Positions 17,452-27,873 of a DNA stretch of 64,000 nt are shown one piece after another. Below the pieces are notes generated by a model. It was not told the DNA's origin. It saw nothing but the letters and a program-made list of their open reading frames with translations, and searched no databases. Position 1 is the stretch's first letter. Each line of letters opens with the position of its first letter. A program made the position numbers and the translations under genes. The DNA comes from Rhizobacter sp. Root1221 (GTDB lineage Bacteria; Pseudomonadota; Gammaproteobacteria; Burkholderiales; Burkholderiaceae_C), in contig NZ_LMDI01000013.1 of the NCBI RefSeq assembly GCF_001425785.1, positions 1,606 to 65,605 on the forward strand. The letters are read 5' to 3'.

Positions 17452-18901
17452 TTTGTCGCGGCCGTTGCCGCTCTGCTTGAACCCGCCGAACGGCACGGTG
17501 ATGTCGTCCTCGTCGTACTGGTTGACGTGCACGGTGCCGGCGCGCAAGGCCCGGGCCACGCGGTGGGCGCGGTCGATGTGGCTTGTCCACACGCTGGCCT
17601 GCAGGCCGTAGGTGCTGTCGTTGGCCAGGCGCACGGCCTCGTCCTCGGTCTTGAAGCGGATCACGCTCAGCACCGGCCCGAAAATTTCCTCGCGGGCGAT
17701 GCGCATGTCGTTCGTGACATGGTCGAACACGGTGGGTTCGACGAAGTAGCCGCCGCTGTCGGCGCGCGCCTGCAGGCCCCCGGCGACGAGCCTCGCCCCT
17801 TCGGCGTGGCCGGATTCGATGTACCCGAGTACGGTGCGCAACTGCCCGTCGTCGACGAGGGCGCCCATCTCGGTGTCCGCACCCAGCGGGTCGTCGGGCT
17901 GGTACTTCGGGGCTTCGCGCACCACCTCGGCGGTGAAGGCATCGGCCACGTTCTCGTGCACGAACACGCGCGACGGCGCGTTGCACGACTCGCCCTGGTT
18001 GAAGAACATGGACCCGGCCACGGTGCGCGCGGCCCGCGGCAGGTCGTCGAAATCGGGGAACACGACAAACGCCGACTTGCCGCCCAGCTCGTTGAACACC
18101 CGCTTGAGGTTGCTGCGCCCGGCGTACTCGAGCATCTTGCGGCCCACGCGGGTGGAGCCGGTGAACCCGATGGCGTCCACGTCCATGTGCAGCGCGAGCG
18201 CCTCGCCGGCCTCGTGGCCGAAGCCGGGCACCACGTTGAAGACCCCTTCGGGCAGGCCGGCCTCGATGGCCAGTTCGGCGAGCCGCATTGCCGTGAGCGG
18301 GGACTTCTCACTGGGCTTGAGCACCACGCTGTTGCCCGCGGCCAGCGCCGGGCCCAGCTTCCACGCCGACATGATCATCGGGTAGTTCCACGGCACCACC
18401 GCACCGACGACCCCCATGGGCTCGCGCGTGATCAGCGCCAGCGCGGTGTGGGGGGTGGGGGCGATCTCGCCGTAGACCTTGTCCACCGCCTCGGCGTACC
18501 AGGCGATGCAGCGTGCGGCCGACGGCGCGTCCACGCTCTGGCTGTAGCGCACGGGTTTGCCCATGTCCATGGTTTCGATGAGGGCGAGTTCGTCGCGTGC
18601 GGCGAGGATCTTCTCGGCGAACCGCAACAGCACCCGCTTGCGTGCGGCGGGCGCCTGGCGGGCCCAGTGGCCCGATTCGAAGGCGGCACGGGCGGAGGCC
18701 ACCGCGGCATCAACGTCGGCCTGGCGGCCCCGCGCCACGGGGGTCAGCACGCGGCCGTTGAGTGGCGAGACACAGTCGAAGGTCTCGCCGTCCAGCGCCG
18801 CCACGCGCTGGCCGCCGATGAAGGCGCGGCCGTCGTAACCCTGCTGCGCCGCGCGGGCATGCCAGTCGATCCGGGGTGCATTCATGGCGGTCTCCTGTGG
18901 G

Positions 18902-20275
18902 TCAGACCCAGCCGCGCCGGGTCAGGGCATCGAGGGTCAGGTCGAGGCAGCGGCGGATGAGTGCCGCCATCTCGTCGAGTTGGCCGATGGTCATCACGAG
19001 GGGCGGGGCCACGATCATCCGGTCGCCCACGGCGCGCATGATGAGTCCGTTGGCAAAGCAGTGGCCGCGGCACACCATGCCCACTTCGAGCGTGGGATCG
19101 AACACCGCGTTCGTGGCCTTGTCGCGCACCAGTTGCAGCGCGCCCATCATTCCGCACGTTTGTGCCTCGCCCACGAGCGGGTGGTCCGCCAGCTCGGAGA
19201 AGTGCCACGCGAGGTGCGGGCCCAGTTCGTCGTGCACGCGATCCACGAGCCCTTCTCGTTGCAACACCCGGATGCTCGCAATGCCCACGGCACATGCCAC
19301 CGGATGGCCCGAGTACGTGTAGCCGTGTGCGAACTCGCCACCCTTGTCGATCATCGTGCGGGCCACGCGGTCACCCACCATCACGCCGCCGAGCGGGATG
19401 TAGCCCGACGTCACGCCTTTCGCGAACGTCATCAGGTCGGGCCGGAAGCCGAAGGTTTCGCAGCCGAACCAGCGGCCCGTGCGGCCGAATCCGCAAATGA
19501 CCTCGTCGGAGACGAGCAGGATGCCGTACTGGTCGCAGATGCGCTGGATCTCGGGCCAGTAGGTGTCGGGCGGCACGATGACGCCACCGGCACCTTGCAC
19601 CGGTTCGCCGATGAAGGCGGCCACCCGGTCTGCGCCCACGGCGAGGATCTTCTCCTCGAGCCAGCGTGCGGCGATCACGCCGAACTCGTCACGTGTGTGG
19701 CCCTGGCCCTGCTCGAACCAGAAGGGTTGCTGGATGTGCACGATGCCGGGGATGGGCAGGCCGCCCTGGCTGTGCATGCCGCTCATGCCACCCAGCGAGG
19801 CACCGGCCATCGTGGAGCCGTGGTACGCGTTGTGGCGGCTGATGATCACGTCGCGCTTCGGTTTGCCCATCAGGTCCCAGTAGCGGCGCACGAGCCGCAC
19901 CACGGTGTCGTTGCCCTCCGAGCCGGACCCGCTGAAGAACACGTGCTTGAACTGCGGTGGGGTCACCTCGGCCAGCAGCTCCGCGAGTTCAATGGCCGGC
20001 GGGGTGGTGGTCTGGAAGAACGAGTTGTAGAACGGCAGTGTCTTCAGCTGGTGCGTGGCCGCGTCGATCAGCTCCTGGCGGCCATAGCCCAGGTTGACAC
20101 ACCACAGGCCCGACATCGCGTCGAGGATCTGGTGGCCTTCGCTGTCCCACAGGTAGATGTTCTCGCCGCGCGTGATCACGCGCGAGCCCTTGGCAGCGAG
20201 CGATTTGAAGTCGGTGAAGGGGTGCAGGTGGTGCGCGCTGTCGGCGGCCTGCCACTGCTGGGTGGTGCGGGTCAT
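18902..20275 (-). CDS. spuC: putrescine--pyruvate aminotransferase-like class III transaminase
   Basis: A 457-residue PLP enzyme of the class III (omega) transaminase family. It has MSGLWCVNLGYGR near the N-terminus, FFSGSGSEGNDT, the cofactor aspartate in LLVSDEVICGFGRTG, the Schiff-base lysine in TFAKGVTSGYIPLG, and HGYTYSGHPVACAV. This pattern matches SpuC, which transfers the amino group of putrescine to pyruvate. It lies 14 bases after puuA and 16 before puuC, so the operon offers a transaminase route from polyamines to aldehydes in place of an oxidase. Confidence 0.88.
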   Translation of the reverse strand: MTRTTQQWQAADSAHHLHPFTDFKSLAAKGSRVITRGENIYLWDSEGHQILDAMSGLWCVNLGYGRQELIDAATHQLKTLPFYNSFFQTTTPPAIELAELLAEVTPPQFKHVFFSGSGSEGNDTVVRLVRRYWDLMGKPKRDVIISRHNAYHGSTMAGASLGGMSGMHSQGGLPIPGIVHIQQPFWFEQGQGHTRDEFGVIAARWLEEKILAVGADRVAAFIGEPVQGAGGVIVPPDTYWPEIQRICDQYGILLVSDEVICGFGRTGRWFGCETFGFRPDLMTFAKGVTSGYIPLGGVMVGDRVARTMIDKGGEFAHGYTYSGHPVACAVGIASIRVLQREGLVDRVHDELGPHLAWHFSELADHPLVGEAQTCGMMGALQLVRDKATNAVFDPTLEVGMVCRGHCFANGLIMRAVGDRMIVAPPLVMTIGQLDEMAALIRRCLDLTLDALTRRGWV

Positions 20276-20289
20276 GGGGGCTCCCTGGT

Positions 20290-21657
20290 TCAGACGTGCA
20301 GCAGCAGGTGTTCGCGCTCCCAGGGGGAGATCACCTGCATGAACTCGTTGTGCTCGATCTCCTTGACCTCCGAGTACACGGTGATGAAGTCCTTGCCAAG
20401 CACCTCGTGCAGGTCGGTTTCATCGGCCAGCCAGCCGAGCGCCTCGCTGAGCGACCGCGGCAGCTGGTACTCGGACAGGTAGGCGTCGCCCTTGCACTCG
20501 GCCGACGGCTCGATCCTGTTCTTGATGCCCAGGTAGCCGCAGGCGAGGGTGGCCGCCAGTGCCACGTAGGGGTTCGCATCCGCGCCGATCACCCGGTTCT
20601 CGATGCGCCGCGCCGCGGGTGTGGCCACCGGCGAACGGATGCCCACCGTGCGGTTGTCGGTGCCCCACTGGATATTGATGGGCGCCGCGGTGGACCGGGC
20701 GAGCCGGCGGTACGAGTTGACGTAGGGGGCGAGCAGCGCCATGGCGGCCGGCGTGTACTTCTGCAACCCGCCGATGTACCAGAAGAACTCCTTCGACGGG
20801 GAGCCGTCCTCGTTGCTGAAGAGGTTGCGGCCGCTCACCGTGTCGATGATGCTCTGGTGCACGTGCATGGCACTGCCGGGTTCGTGGGCCATGGGCTTGG
20901 CCATGAACGTGGCGTACATCTCGTGGCGCAGCGCGGCCTCGCGGATGGTGCGCTTGAAGAAGAACACCTCGTCGGCCAGGCCCAGCGGGTGGTCGTGGAA
21001 GAAGTTGATCTCCATCTGCCCGGCACCCACCTCGTGGATCAGCGTGTCCACGTTGAGCTCCATCTTCTGGCAGTAGTCGTAGATGTCCTCGAACAACGGG
21101 TCGAACTCGTTGACCGCGTCGATGGAGTAGGCCTGGCGCGACGTCTCGGCACGGCCGCTGCGGCCGCGGGGCGGGCGCAGCGGCTGGTTGGGGTCGGTGC
21201 TGCGCTCGATCAGGTAGAACTCGAGCTCCGGTGCCACCACCGGGTCCCACCCCTCGGCGGTGTAGAGGTCGCACACGTGGCGCAGCACCGAGCGCGGGGC
21301 ATACGGGATCATGGTGCCGTGGCGGTCGAAGCAGTCGTGGATCACCTGGGCGGTGGGGTCCGCGGCCCACGGCACGATGCGCACGGTGCTGGGGTCGGGC
21401 CGCAGGTGCATGTCGCGGTCGGTGGCGTGGATCACGTCGTAGTACGGGCCCTCGGACGGGAACTCGCCCGTCACCCCGATGGCCACGATGGCCTCGGGGA
21501 GCCGCATGCCGCGGTCTTCGGTGAACTTCTCGCGCGGCAGGATCTTGCCGCGCGCCACCCCGGTCAGGTCGGGGACCAGGCATTCGATCTCGGTGACGTG
21601 GCGGTCGTTGAGCCACTGTTCGAGGTCGCTGAAGGAAAAATTGCTGTCGTGGGCCAC
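20290..21657 (-). CDS. puuA: gamma-glutamylputrescine synthetase-type glutamine synthetase
   Basis: A 455-residue glutamine-synthetase-fold ligase. It carries the metal and glutamate-binding segments VAPELEFYL, GAGQMEINFFHDHPL, GSAMHVHQS and NRTVGIRSP. Family members of this length, next to PuuD and polyamine transaminases, join glutamate to putrescine or other amines at the expense of ATP. The start is probably GTG at 21657, with AGGGG eight bases upstream; the open frame extends further but has no family similarity. It is separated from puuD by 71 bases. Confidence 0.9.
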   Translation of the reverse strand: MAHDSNFSFSDLEQWLNDRHVTEIECLVPDLTGVARGKILPREKFTEDRGMRLPEAIVAIGVTGEFPSEGPYYDVIHATDRDMHLRPDPSTVRIVPWAADPTAQVIHDCFDRHGTMIPYAPRSVLRHVCDLYTAEGWDPVVAPELEFYLIERSTDPNQPLRPPRGRSGRAETSRQAYSIDAVNEFDPLFEDIYDYCQKMELNVDTLIHEVGAGQMEINFFHDHPLGLADEVFFFKRTIREAALRHEMYATFMAKPMAHEPGSAMHVHQSIIDTVSGRNLFSNEDGSPSKEFFWYIGGLQKYTPAAMALLAPYVNSYRRLARSTAAPINIQWGTDNRTVGIRSPVATPAARRIENRVIGADANPYVALAATLACGYLGIKNRIEPSAECKGDAYLSEYQLPRSLSEALGWLADETDLHEVLGKDFITVYSEVKEIEHNEFMQVISPWEREHLLLHV

Positions 21658-21728
21658 CAGGGTTCCCCTGTTGTCGGACGTGGGCCGGGAGGACGCCCCG
21701 GCATGCGGCGAGCAGAACCAGGTGGAAC

Positions 21729-22529
21729 CTAACGATCGGGGGCAGGTTGGCGGCGCCGGTCGTGGTAGGCCTGGCATGCAGCGCCGAAGGCCTTGAAGAG
21801 CTTGATGGAAATGGGGTTGTTCGCGGCCTGCCACTCCGGGTGCCACTGCACGCACAGGTTGAAGGTGTTGCCGGGCAGCGAAAACGCCTCGATGAGGCCA
21901 TCGGGGGCACGGGCCTCCACGCGGAGCCCCGGCGCGAGGCGGTTGACGCCCTGGCCGTGCACCGAATTGACGCGGAACACCCGTTCTTCGAGGATGGCCT
22001 CGAGCGTGCCCCCGGGAATCACCTCGACCTCGTGCGCGAAGTCGTACTGGATCTCGCCGGGGCCGTCGGTGGCGCCGCGGTGGTCGTTCTGGCCGGGCAC
22101 TTCCTGCACGGCCTGGTGCAGGCTGCCGCCCAGGGCCACGTTGGCTTCCTGGAACCCGCGGCAAATGGCGAACAGCGGGATGCCGCGGGACAGCGCGCGG
22201 GGGATCAGCGGGAGGGTCCAGCCGTCGCGCACCGGGTCGAGCGGGAGGCTTTCGTCGTGCACCGCTTCGCCGAAGTGACTGGGGTGCACGTTGGACGGGG
22301 AGCCCGTGAGCAGGATGCCGTCGGCCATGTCGAGCAGGGCGTCGATTTCATCGACCGGCACTGTGGGCACCACGAGGGCGATGCCGCCGGCGAGGCGCGC
22401 GGCATCGACGTATTTCTGGCCCGCCACAAAAAACGGGTGGTAGCCCAACATGCGGCTGCATGCGGGGATCAGCACAAGGGGTTTGCGTTTTGTGGTGAGC
22501 GTGGAAAGGGTCGGGAGAGGGGCTTTCAT
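21729..22529 (-). CDS. puuD: gamma-glutamyl-gamma-aminobutyrate hydrolase PuuD
   Basis: A 266-residue class I glutamine-amidotransferase-like peptidase (family C26). The nucleophile cysteine lies in FAICRGFQEANVALGG and the His/Glu pair in VQWHPEW. It releases GABA from gamma-glutamyl-GABA. The N-terminal YHPFFVAGQKYVDAARLAG and LLTGSPSNVHPS are family-typical. Start is ATG at 22529. The 96-base gap upstream, to the transaminase gene, could hold a secondary promoter but shows no clear one. Confidence 0.92.
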   Translation of the reverse strand: MKAPLPTLSTLTTKRKPLVLIPACSRMLGYHPFFVAGQKYVDAARLAGGIALVVPTVPVDEIDALLDMADGILLTGSPSNVHPSHFGEAVHDESLPLDPVRDGWTLPLIPRALSRGIPLFAICRGFQEANVALGGSLHQAVQEVPGQNDHRGATDGPGEIQYDFAHEVEVIPGGTLEAILEERVFRVNSVHGQGVNRLAPGLRVEARAPDGLIEAFSLPGNTFNLCVQWHPEWQAANNPISIKLFKAFGAACQAYHDRRRQPAPDR

Positions 22530-22625
22530 TGGGCTTGCTGCACCACGGTTATTGGCCGCGGGACGTTGGGCTTGCTGGTCACCATGCTGAGCAACGAGTG
22601 TGCCCGCGTGGGCGCATAAGTCAAA

Positions 22626-23963
22626 TCACGCGGCGGATCGGATGGCCTCCGTCAGGGTCTTGAAGAGGCGGTCGATGTGATCGGGTTCGATGATGAGCGG
22701 AGGCGACAGCGCCACGGTATCGCCCGTGGTGCGCACCAGCACACCGCGCTCCCAGCAGTCCAGGAACACCTTGAACGCACGCGCGCCGGGTTGTCCGTCG
22801 ATCGGCGCGAGCTCGATGCCGGCCACCAGCCCCATCGTGCGCACGTCCACCACGTTGGGCAGCTCGCGCATGGCCCGGGCGGCCGCGCCGAACGGTTCGG
22901 CCATGGTGGCTCCGCGGGTCAGCAGGCCTTCCTCCGCATAGGTGTCGAGCGTGGCGATGGCCGCGGCACACGCGAGCGGGTGCCCCGAGTACGTGTAGCC
23001 GTGGAAGAACTCGATCACGTGCTCGGGGCCGGTCATGAACGTGTCGTGGATGTGCTGTTTCGCGAGCACCGCGCCCATGGGCACGCAGCCGTTCGTGAGG
23101 CCCTTGGCGAGGGTCATCAGGTCGGGGGTGACGCCGAACTTCGTGGCCGCGAACGGGGCGCCCAGCCGGCCGAACCCGGTGATGACTTCGTCGAAGATCA
23201 GCAGGATGCCGTGCCGGTCGCAGATGGCGCGCAGGCGCTCGAGGTATCCCTTGGGGGGCAGCAGCACGCCGGTGGAACCCGCCACCGGCTCCACGATGAC
23301 GGCCGCGATCGTGGAGGCGTCGTGCAGCGCGACGAGGCGTTCGAGGTCGTCGGCCAGGTCGGCCCCGTGTTCGGGCTGGCCCGCGGAAAAGAGGTTGCGC
23401 GGGTCGTGGGTGTGGCGCAGGTGGTCGACCCCGCCCAGCAACGTGCCGAACATCTTGCGGTTGGCCACCATGCCGCCCACCGAGATGCCGCCGAAGTTGA
23501 CGCCGTGGTAGCCGCGCTCCCGGCCGATCAGCCGGGTGCGTGATCCTTCGCCGCGCGCCCGGTGGTAGGCGAGGGCCATCTTGAGCGCGGTGTCGACCGC
23601 CTCGGATCCGGAGTTCGTATAGAAGACCTTGTTCATGCCCGGCGGTGCGATGTGCACCAGGCGTTCGGCCAGCTCGAACGACTTCGGGTGGGCCATGTTG
23701 AAGGGCGGGGCGTAGTCGAGTTCGCTCGCCTGGGCCCGGATGGCCTCCACGATGCGCGGCCGGGCGTGGCCGGCGTTGACACACCAGAGGCCGGCGATGC
23801 CGTCGAGCACCTCACGCCCTTCGGGGGTCCAGAAGTTCATGCCCTCGGCACGGGCGATGAGGCGGGGGGCCTGCTTGAACTGGCGGTTCGCGGTGAATGG
23901 CATCCAGTGCGCATCGAGCGCGGCCTGGGTTAACGGGACGGCGGTGCCGGGGGTGGCGGTCAT
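22626..23963 (-). CDS. beta-alanine/omega-amino acid--pyruvate transaminase
   Basis: A 445-residue class III transaminase, distinct from the SpuC-like one. The opening HWMPFTANRQFKQAPRLI is characteristic of omega-amino acid:pyruvate transaminases. It also has MNKVFYTNSGSEAVDTA, the aspartate in LIFDEVITGFGR, the lysine in TLAKGLTNGCVPMGA and FFHGYTYSGHPLAC. It could accept GABA, beta-alanine or putrescine and so complete the polyamine route. ATG at 23963 has a GGAG eight bases upstream and replaces an upstream in-frame ATG lacking family sequence. It is the first gene of the leftward operon. Confidence 0.88.
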   Translation of the reverse strand: MTATPGTAVPLTQAALDAHWMPFTANRQFKQAPRLIARAEGMNFWTPEGREVLDGIAGLWCVNAGHARPRIVEAIRAQASELDYAPPFNMAHPKSFELAERLVHIAPPGMNKVFYTNSGSEAVDTALKMALAYHRARGEGSRTRLIGRERGYHGVNFGGISVGGMVANRKMFGTLLGGVDHLRHTHDPRNLFSAGQPEHGADLADDLERLVALHDASTIAAVIVEPVAGSTGVLLPPKGYLERLRAICDRHGILLIFDEVITGFGRLGAPFAATKFGVTPDLMTLAKGLTNGCVPMGAVLAKQHIHDTFMTGPEHVIEFFHGYTYSGHPLACAAAIATLDTYAEEGLLTRGATMAEPFGAAARAMRELPNVVDVRTMGLVAGIELAPIDGQPGARAFKVFLDCWERGVLVRTTGDTVALSPPLIIEPDHIDRLFKTLTEAIRSAA

Positions 23964-24298
23964 CGGAAGCTCCGTGGGGTCGAGGGTCGATGCCAGTCTA
24001 GGACTTCCGCGCGGCCCGTGGTGCCGAACGGTGCGACGACCCACTGTGGCACTCGCATTCCACATTCAGAAACGGGGCTTTCATGTAGTGAAATCATGGC
24101 ATGCTGCGGCGCGGCAATCCTTATCTGATGGAGGAATGCCTTTTCACATCCAGAAATACGATGCCTAAGTCATTGATTTCATTGGGTGTTGCTTTTACTC
24201 TTATATAAGACATAAGTCTTCCTGCTCCACGGCTTCTTCTCTATGCTTGAGTTCACAGATTGCTCGTATTCACCTGTCTCAACCCCTAGGAGATCCAC
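23964..24298. promoter_or_regulatory. divergent control region between the transaminase operon and aceA
   Basis: This 335-base region has no gene that I can support. Close to aceA it holds the perfect palindrome CTTATATAAG at 24200-24209. Overlapping this, AAGAC and GTCTT flank a four-base centre at 24207-24220. Further left, CACATTCAGAAA (24061-24072) and CACATCCAGAAA (24145-24156) are a 12-base direct repeat with one mismatch. The palindromes are likely sites for a dimeric regulator of isocitrate lyase. TTGCTT at 24189-24194 is a possible -35. An AGGAG lies just before the aceA start. Confidence 0.55.
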
Positions 24299-25594
24299 AT
24301 GACGCAACTCACCCGCGAACAGCAAATTGCCGCCCTCGAGAAGGACTGGGCTGAAAATCCCCGCTGGAAGGGCATCAAGCGCGGCTACACCGCGGCCGAC
24401 GTGGTCCGTCTGCGTGGCTCGCTGCAAGTCGAGCACACCTACGCGAAGCGTGGCGCCGAGAAGCTGTGGAACCTGATCAACACCGAGCCGTTCGTCAACT
24501 CGCTCGGCGCGCTGACCGGCAACCAGGCCATGCAGCAGGTCAAGGCCGGCCTCAAGGCCATCTACCTGTCCGGCTGGCAGGTGGCGGGTGACGCCAACAG
24601 CAATGGCGAGATGTACCCCGACCAGTCGCTGTACTCGGTGGACTCGGTGCCCAAGGTCGTCAAGCGCATCAACGCCACCTTCGCCCGCGCTGACCAGATC
24701 CAATGGTCGGAAGGCAAGAACGACATCGACTACTTCGCCCCGATCGTGGCCGACGCGGAAGCCGGGTTCGGCGGTGTGCTGAACGCCTTCGAACTGATGA
24801 AGGCCATGATCGACGCGGGTGCCGCCGGCGTCCACTTCGAAGACCAGCTGGCCGCGGCCAAGAAGTGCGGCCACATGGGCGGCAAGGTGCTCGTGCCCAC
24901 GCGTGAAGCCGTCGCCAAGCTCGTGGCGGCCCGCCTGGCTGCCGACGTGTCGGGCGTGTCGACCGTGCTGCTGGCCCGTACCGACGCGGAAGCCGGCGAC
25001 CTGGTCACCACCGACGTGGACGACAACGACAAGCCGTTCCTGACCGGCGAGCGCACCGTGGAAGGTTTCTTCCGCACCCGCAACGGCCTGGAACAAGCCA
25101 TCAGCCGCGGCCTGGCCTACGCTCCGTACGCCGACCTGATCTGGTGCGAAACCGGCAAGCCGGACCTGGCTTTCGCCAAGGCCTTCGCCGACGCCATCCA
25201 CGCCAAGTTCCCGGGCAAGCTGCTGTCGTACAACTGCTCGCCGTCGTTCAACTGGAAGAAGAACCTCGACGACGCCACGATCGCCAAGTTCCAGCGCGAG
25301 CTGGGCGCGATGGGCTACAAGTACCAGTTCATCACGCTGGCCGGCTTCCACAGCCTGAACTACTCGATGTTCGACCTGGCCTACGGCTACGCCCGCAACA
25401 ACATGAGCGCCTTCGTCGAACTGCAGGAGAAGGAATTCGCTGCGGCCGAGAAGGGCTTCACCGCCGTGAAGCACCAGCGCGAAGTGGGCACGGGTTACTT
25501 CGACGCGGTCACCACCACGATCGAACGCGACGCATCGACCGCCGCGCTGAAGGGCTCGACGGAAGACGAACAGTTCTTCGACAACAACCACTGA
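24299..25594 (+). CDS. aceA: isocitrate lyase
   Basis: A 431-residue glyoxylate-shunt enzyme that splits isocitrate to succinate and glyoxylate. It has the catalytic-cysteine motif [14 protein letters not shown], the [13 protein letters not shown]-type metal segment (here [12 protein letters not shown]), the [10 protein letters not shown] stretch and the [11 protein letters not shown] signature. ATG at 24299 is preceded by AGGAG. It is monocistronic by spacing. Expression on acetate or fatty acids would use the palindromic region upstream. Confidence 0.97.
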   Translation: MTQLTREQQIAALEKDWAENPRWKGIKRGYTAADVVRLRGSLQVEHTYAKRGAEKLWNLINTEPFVNSLGALTGNQAMQQVKAGLKAIYLSGWQVAGDANSNGEMYPDQSLYSVDSVPKVVKRINATFARADQIQWSEGKNDIDYFAPIVADAEAGFGGVLNAFELMKAMIDAGAAGVHFEDQLAAAKKCGHMGGKVLVPTREAVAKLVAARLAADVSGVSTVLLARTDAEAGDLVTTDVDDNDKPFLTGERTVEGFFRTRNGLEQAISRGLAYAPYADLIWCETGKPDLAFAKAFADAIHAKFPGKLLSYNCSPSFNWKKNLDDATIAKFQRELGAMGYKYQFITLAGFHSLNYSMFDLAYGYARNNMSAFVELQEKEFAAAEKGFTAVKHQREVGTGYFDAVTTTIERDASTAALKGSTEDEQFFDNNH

Positions 25595-25608
25595 ACCGTC
25601 ACGTGGGG

Positions 25609-25632
25609 CCGCGCGGCGAAAAGGCCGCGCGG
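25609..25632. terminator. GC hairpin after aceA
   Basis: A perfect 9-base stem (25609-25617 with 25624-25632) around GAAAAG lies 14 bases after the aceA stop, between convergent genes. No U-tract follows on either strand, so it may be a transcript-end stabiliser or a weak terminator. Confidence 0.4.
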
Positions 25633-25694
25633 ATGAGGAGACAGGGGCCCGGGGGCAAACGCGTCCGGGCTTTCTCGCGTGGGCGCACGAGACG

Positions 25695-26843
25695 TCACAT
25701 CGACGCTTCGAGCATCTCGCGGTAGTCGTCCCGGGTGGCCAGGCGCGGGTTGGTCTTGTGGCAGTGGTCCACCATGGCCCCGTCGATCACCCGCTCGAAC
25801 AGGTCCCGGGTGACCCCCATCACGGCGAGGCCCGACGGCAGGCCCAGCCGCGCGTTCAATGCCCGGATGGCCTCCGCCACGTCATGGCCGGCGGCGTCGC
25901 ACGATGGCAGCCCGATGGCGTGGGCGATGCGCTGCAGGCGCCGGTCCTTCACCATCGATTCCGCCGGGGCGTTGAAGCGCACCACCGCGGGCAGGAACAC
26001 CGCGTTCAACGTGCCGTGGTGCAGTTTCGAATTCACGCCACCGAGGCTGTGGCTCAGCGAGTGCACGCAGCCCAGCCCCTTCTGGAAGGCCATGGCGCCT
26101 TGCATGCTGGCGCTCATCATGTTCCAGCGGGCCTCGCGGTCGCTGCCGTCCTTCGTGGCCCGTTCGATGTGGGCCCATCCCCGTTCCAGGCCGTCGAGCG
26201 CGATGCCGTCGGCGGGCGGGTTGACGGCCGGGGCCATGAAGGTTTCCAGGCAATGGGCGATGGCGTCCATGCCGGTGGCGGCGGTCAGCAGGGGCGGCAG
26301 GCCGAGCGTGAGCTCGGGGTCGCAGATGGCGGCCTTGGGCATCAGCAGCCAGTTGTGGAACCCTAGCTTGCGGCCGTCGTCGACGATCACGATGGCACCG
26401 CGTGCCACTTCGCTGCCGGTGCCCGCCGTGGTGGGCACGGCGATGACGGGGGCCACCGCGGCGGTGATCTTCGGGCTGCCGCCTTCGATGGTGGCGTAGG
26501 TCTTCAGCGGGCCCGGGTGGGTGGCGGCGATGGCCACGCCCTTGGCGAGGTCCATGCTGGAGCCACCGCCCACGGCGACCAGGCCGTCACAGCCCTCGGC
26601 GCGGTAGACGTCGACGGCCGCGCGCACGGCGGCCTCGGTGGGGTTGAACGGGGTCTGGTCGTAGATGGCGTGGGGCCGGCCCGCGAGGGCGGCGAGGGCC
26701 TTGTCGAGCACACCCGCCTGGCGCACGCCGGGGTCGGTGACCACGAGCGGCTTGCGGATGCCAGCCCGCTCGCACTCCTCGGGCAGCAGGTTCACCGCGC
26801 CAAAATCGAGCTGGATCTGGGTGAGGTAGAGGATGGTGGCCAT
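25695..26843 (-). CDS. iron-containing (type III) alcohol dehydrogenase
   Basis: A 382-residue metal-dependent dehydrogenase. The cofactor segment is VAVGGGSSMDLAKG, then PTTAGTGSEVARGA. Metal ligands lie in MDAIAHCLET, VHSLSHSLGG and KLHHGTLN. Family members oxidise short alcohols or 4-hydroxybutyrate; the exact substrate cannot be read here. ATG at 26843 is chosen because homologous sequence begins at once, although the frame stays open further upstream into the start region of the divergent esterase. No operon partner is visible. Confidence 0.9.
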   Translation of the reverse strand: MATILYLTQIQLDFGAVNLLPEECERAGIRKPLVVTDPGVRQAGVLDKALAALAGRPHAIYDQTPFNPTEAAVRAAVDVYRAEGCDGLVAVGGGSSMDLAKGVAIAATHPGPLKTYATIEGGSPKITAAVAPVIAVPTTAGTGSEVARGAIVIVDDGRKLGFHNWLLMPKAAICDPELTLGLPPLLTAATGMDAIAHCLETFMAPAVNPPADGIALDGLERGWAHIERATKDGSDREARWNMMSASMQGAMAFQKGLGCVHSLSHSLGGVNSKLHHGTLNAVFLPAVVRFNAPAESMVKDRRLQRIAHAIGLPSCDAAGHDVAEAIRALNARLGLPSGLAVMGVTRDLFERVIDGAMVDHCHKTNPRLATRDDYREMLEASM

Positions 26844-26928
26844 GGGCAGGATGGGCAGGGGATCGAACACACTCAGTATGCTCTGGTCTGCGCCCCTTCC
26901 CGACCGCCCGACCTTCGATGGAAACCCT

Positions 26929-27873
26929 GTGATCTCGCCTTCCCCGAGCCCCGCGATGCGGGGCCTGCTCGACCGCATCCGCCGCGCCGGCCAGCCGCCG
27001 TTCCATACCCAGACCGCCGCCGAGGCTCGCGCGCTCTATGCCCGCAGCGCCGAGGTGCTGGACCTGCCGCGCGCGCCGCTTGCGCGGGTCGAGGACGTCA
27101 CCATCCCCGCATTCGATGGCACGCCGCTGCCGGCACGCCTGTACGCACCTTCGGCCGGACGCTTGCCGGTGATGCTGTACCTGCACGGCGGCGGGTTCAC
27201 CATCGGCAGCATCGAGACCCACGACAGCCTGTGCCGCCAGCTGGCCCTGCGCAGCGGGGCGGCGGTGGTGTCGCTCGGCTACCGCCTGGCACCCGAACAC
27301 CGGTTTCCGATGGCGGTGGAAGACACGTGGGCCGCGTTGCGCTGGCTGCACGAGGCAGGCGCCACGTCGCTCGGCCTCGATGCGGCGCGCCTGGCGATCG
27401 GGGGCGACAGCGCCGGTGGCACGCTGGCAGCAGTGACCGCGCTCTGGGCGCGCGACCAGGGCATTGCGCTGCGGCTTCAACTGCTCATCACGCCCGGCAC
27501 GGCGGATGTCGCCTCCATGCCATCGCGTGCGGCATTCGCCGAAGGTTTCCTGCTCGATGCCCGTACGATCGACTGGTTCTTCGACCACTACATCACGGTC
27601 TCCGGCCGGGCCGACTGGCGCTTCGCGCCACTCAACGCCGATGATGTCGAGGGGGTTGCGCCCGCGTGTTTCGTGCTCGCGGAATGCGACCCGCTGGTCG
27701 ACGAAGGTGTGGCGTACGCTGACCGTCTGCGTGCCGCCGGCGTGCCGGTCGACATCGACATCCAGCGTGGCATGACCCACGATTTCATCAAGATGGGCCG
27801 CGCGCTGCGCGAGGCCCAGGCCGCGCAGGCGTTTGCCGCCCGCGCACTGACCCACGCATTCGAGGCACCATGA
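26929..27873 (+). CDS. alpha/beta hydrolase, HSL-type esterase/lipase
   Basis: A 314-residue hydrolase of the hormone-sensitive lipase family. It has the oxyanion-hole motif YLHGGGFTIGS, the nucleophile serine in GGDSAGGTLAA, the acid in AECDPLVDEG and the histidine in GMTHDFIKMG. The start is uncertain: GTG at 26929 gives a family-like N-terminus, while ATGs at 26833 and 26878 would add residues that overlap or approach the divergent alcohol dehydrogenase gene. It overlaps the next gene by ATGA, suggesting a two-gene operon. Confidence 0.87.
   Translation: MISPSPSPAMRGLLDRIRRAGQPPFHTQTAAEARALYARSAEVLDLPRAPLARVEDVTIPAFDGTPLPARLYAPSAGRLPVMLYLHGGGFTIGSIETHDSLCRQLALRSGAAVVSLGYRLAPEHRFPMAVEDTWAALRWLHEAGATSLGLDAARLAIGGDSAGGTLAAVTALWARDQGIALRLQLLITPGTADVASMPSRAAFAEGFLLDARTIDWFFDHYITVSGRADWRFAPLNADDVEGVAPACFVLAECDPLVDEGVAYADRLRAAGVPVDIDIQRGMTHDFIKMGRALREAQAAQAFAARALTHAFEAP

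Noticed and set aside
24030-24060. Sigma-54-type promoter (TGGCAC) upstream of aceA
   Set aside because: The GC element of the -12 box is missing at the required spacing.
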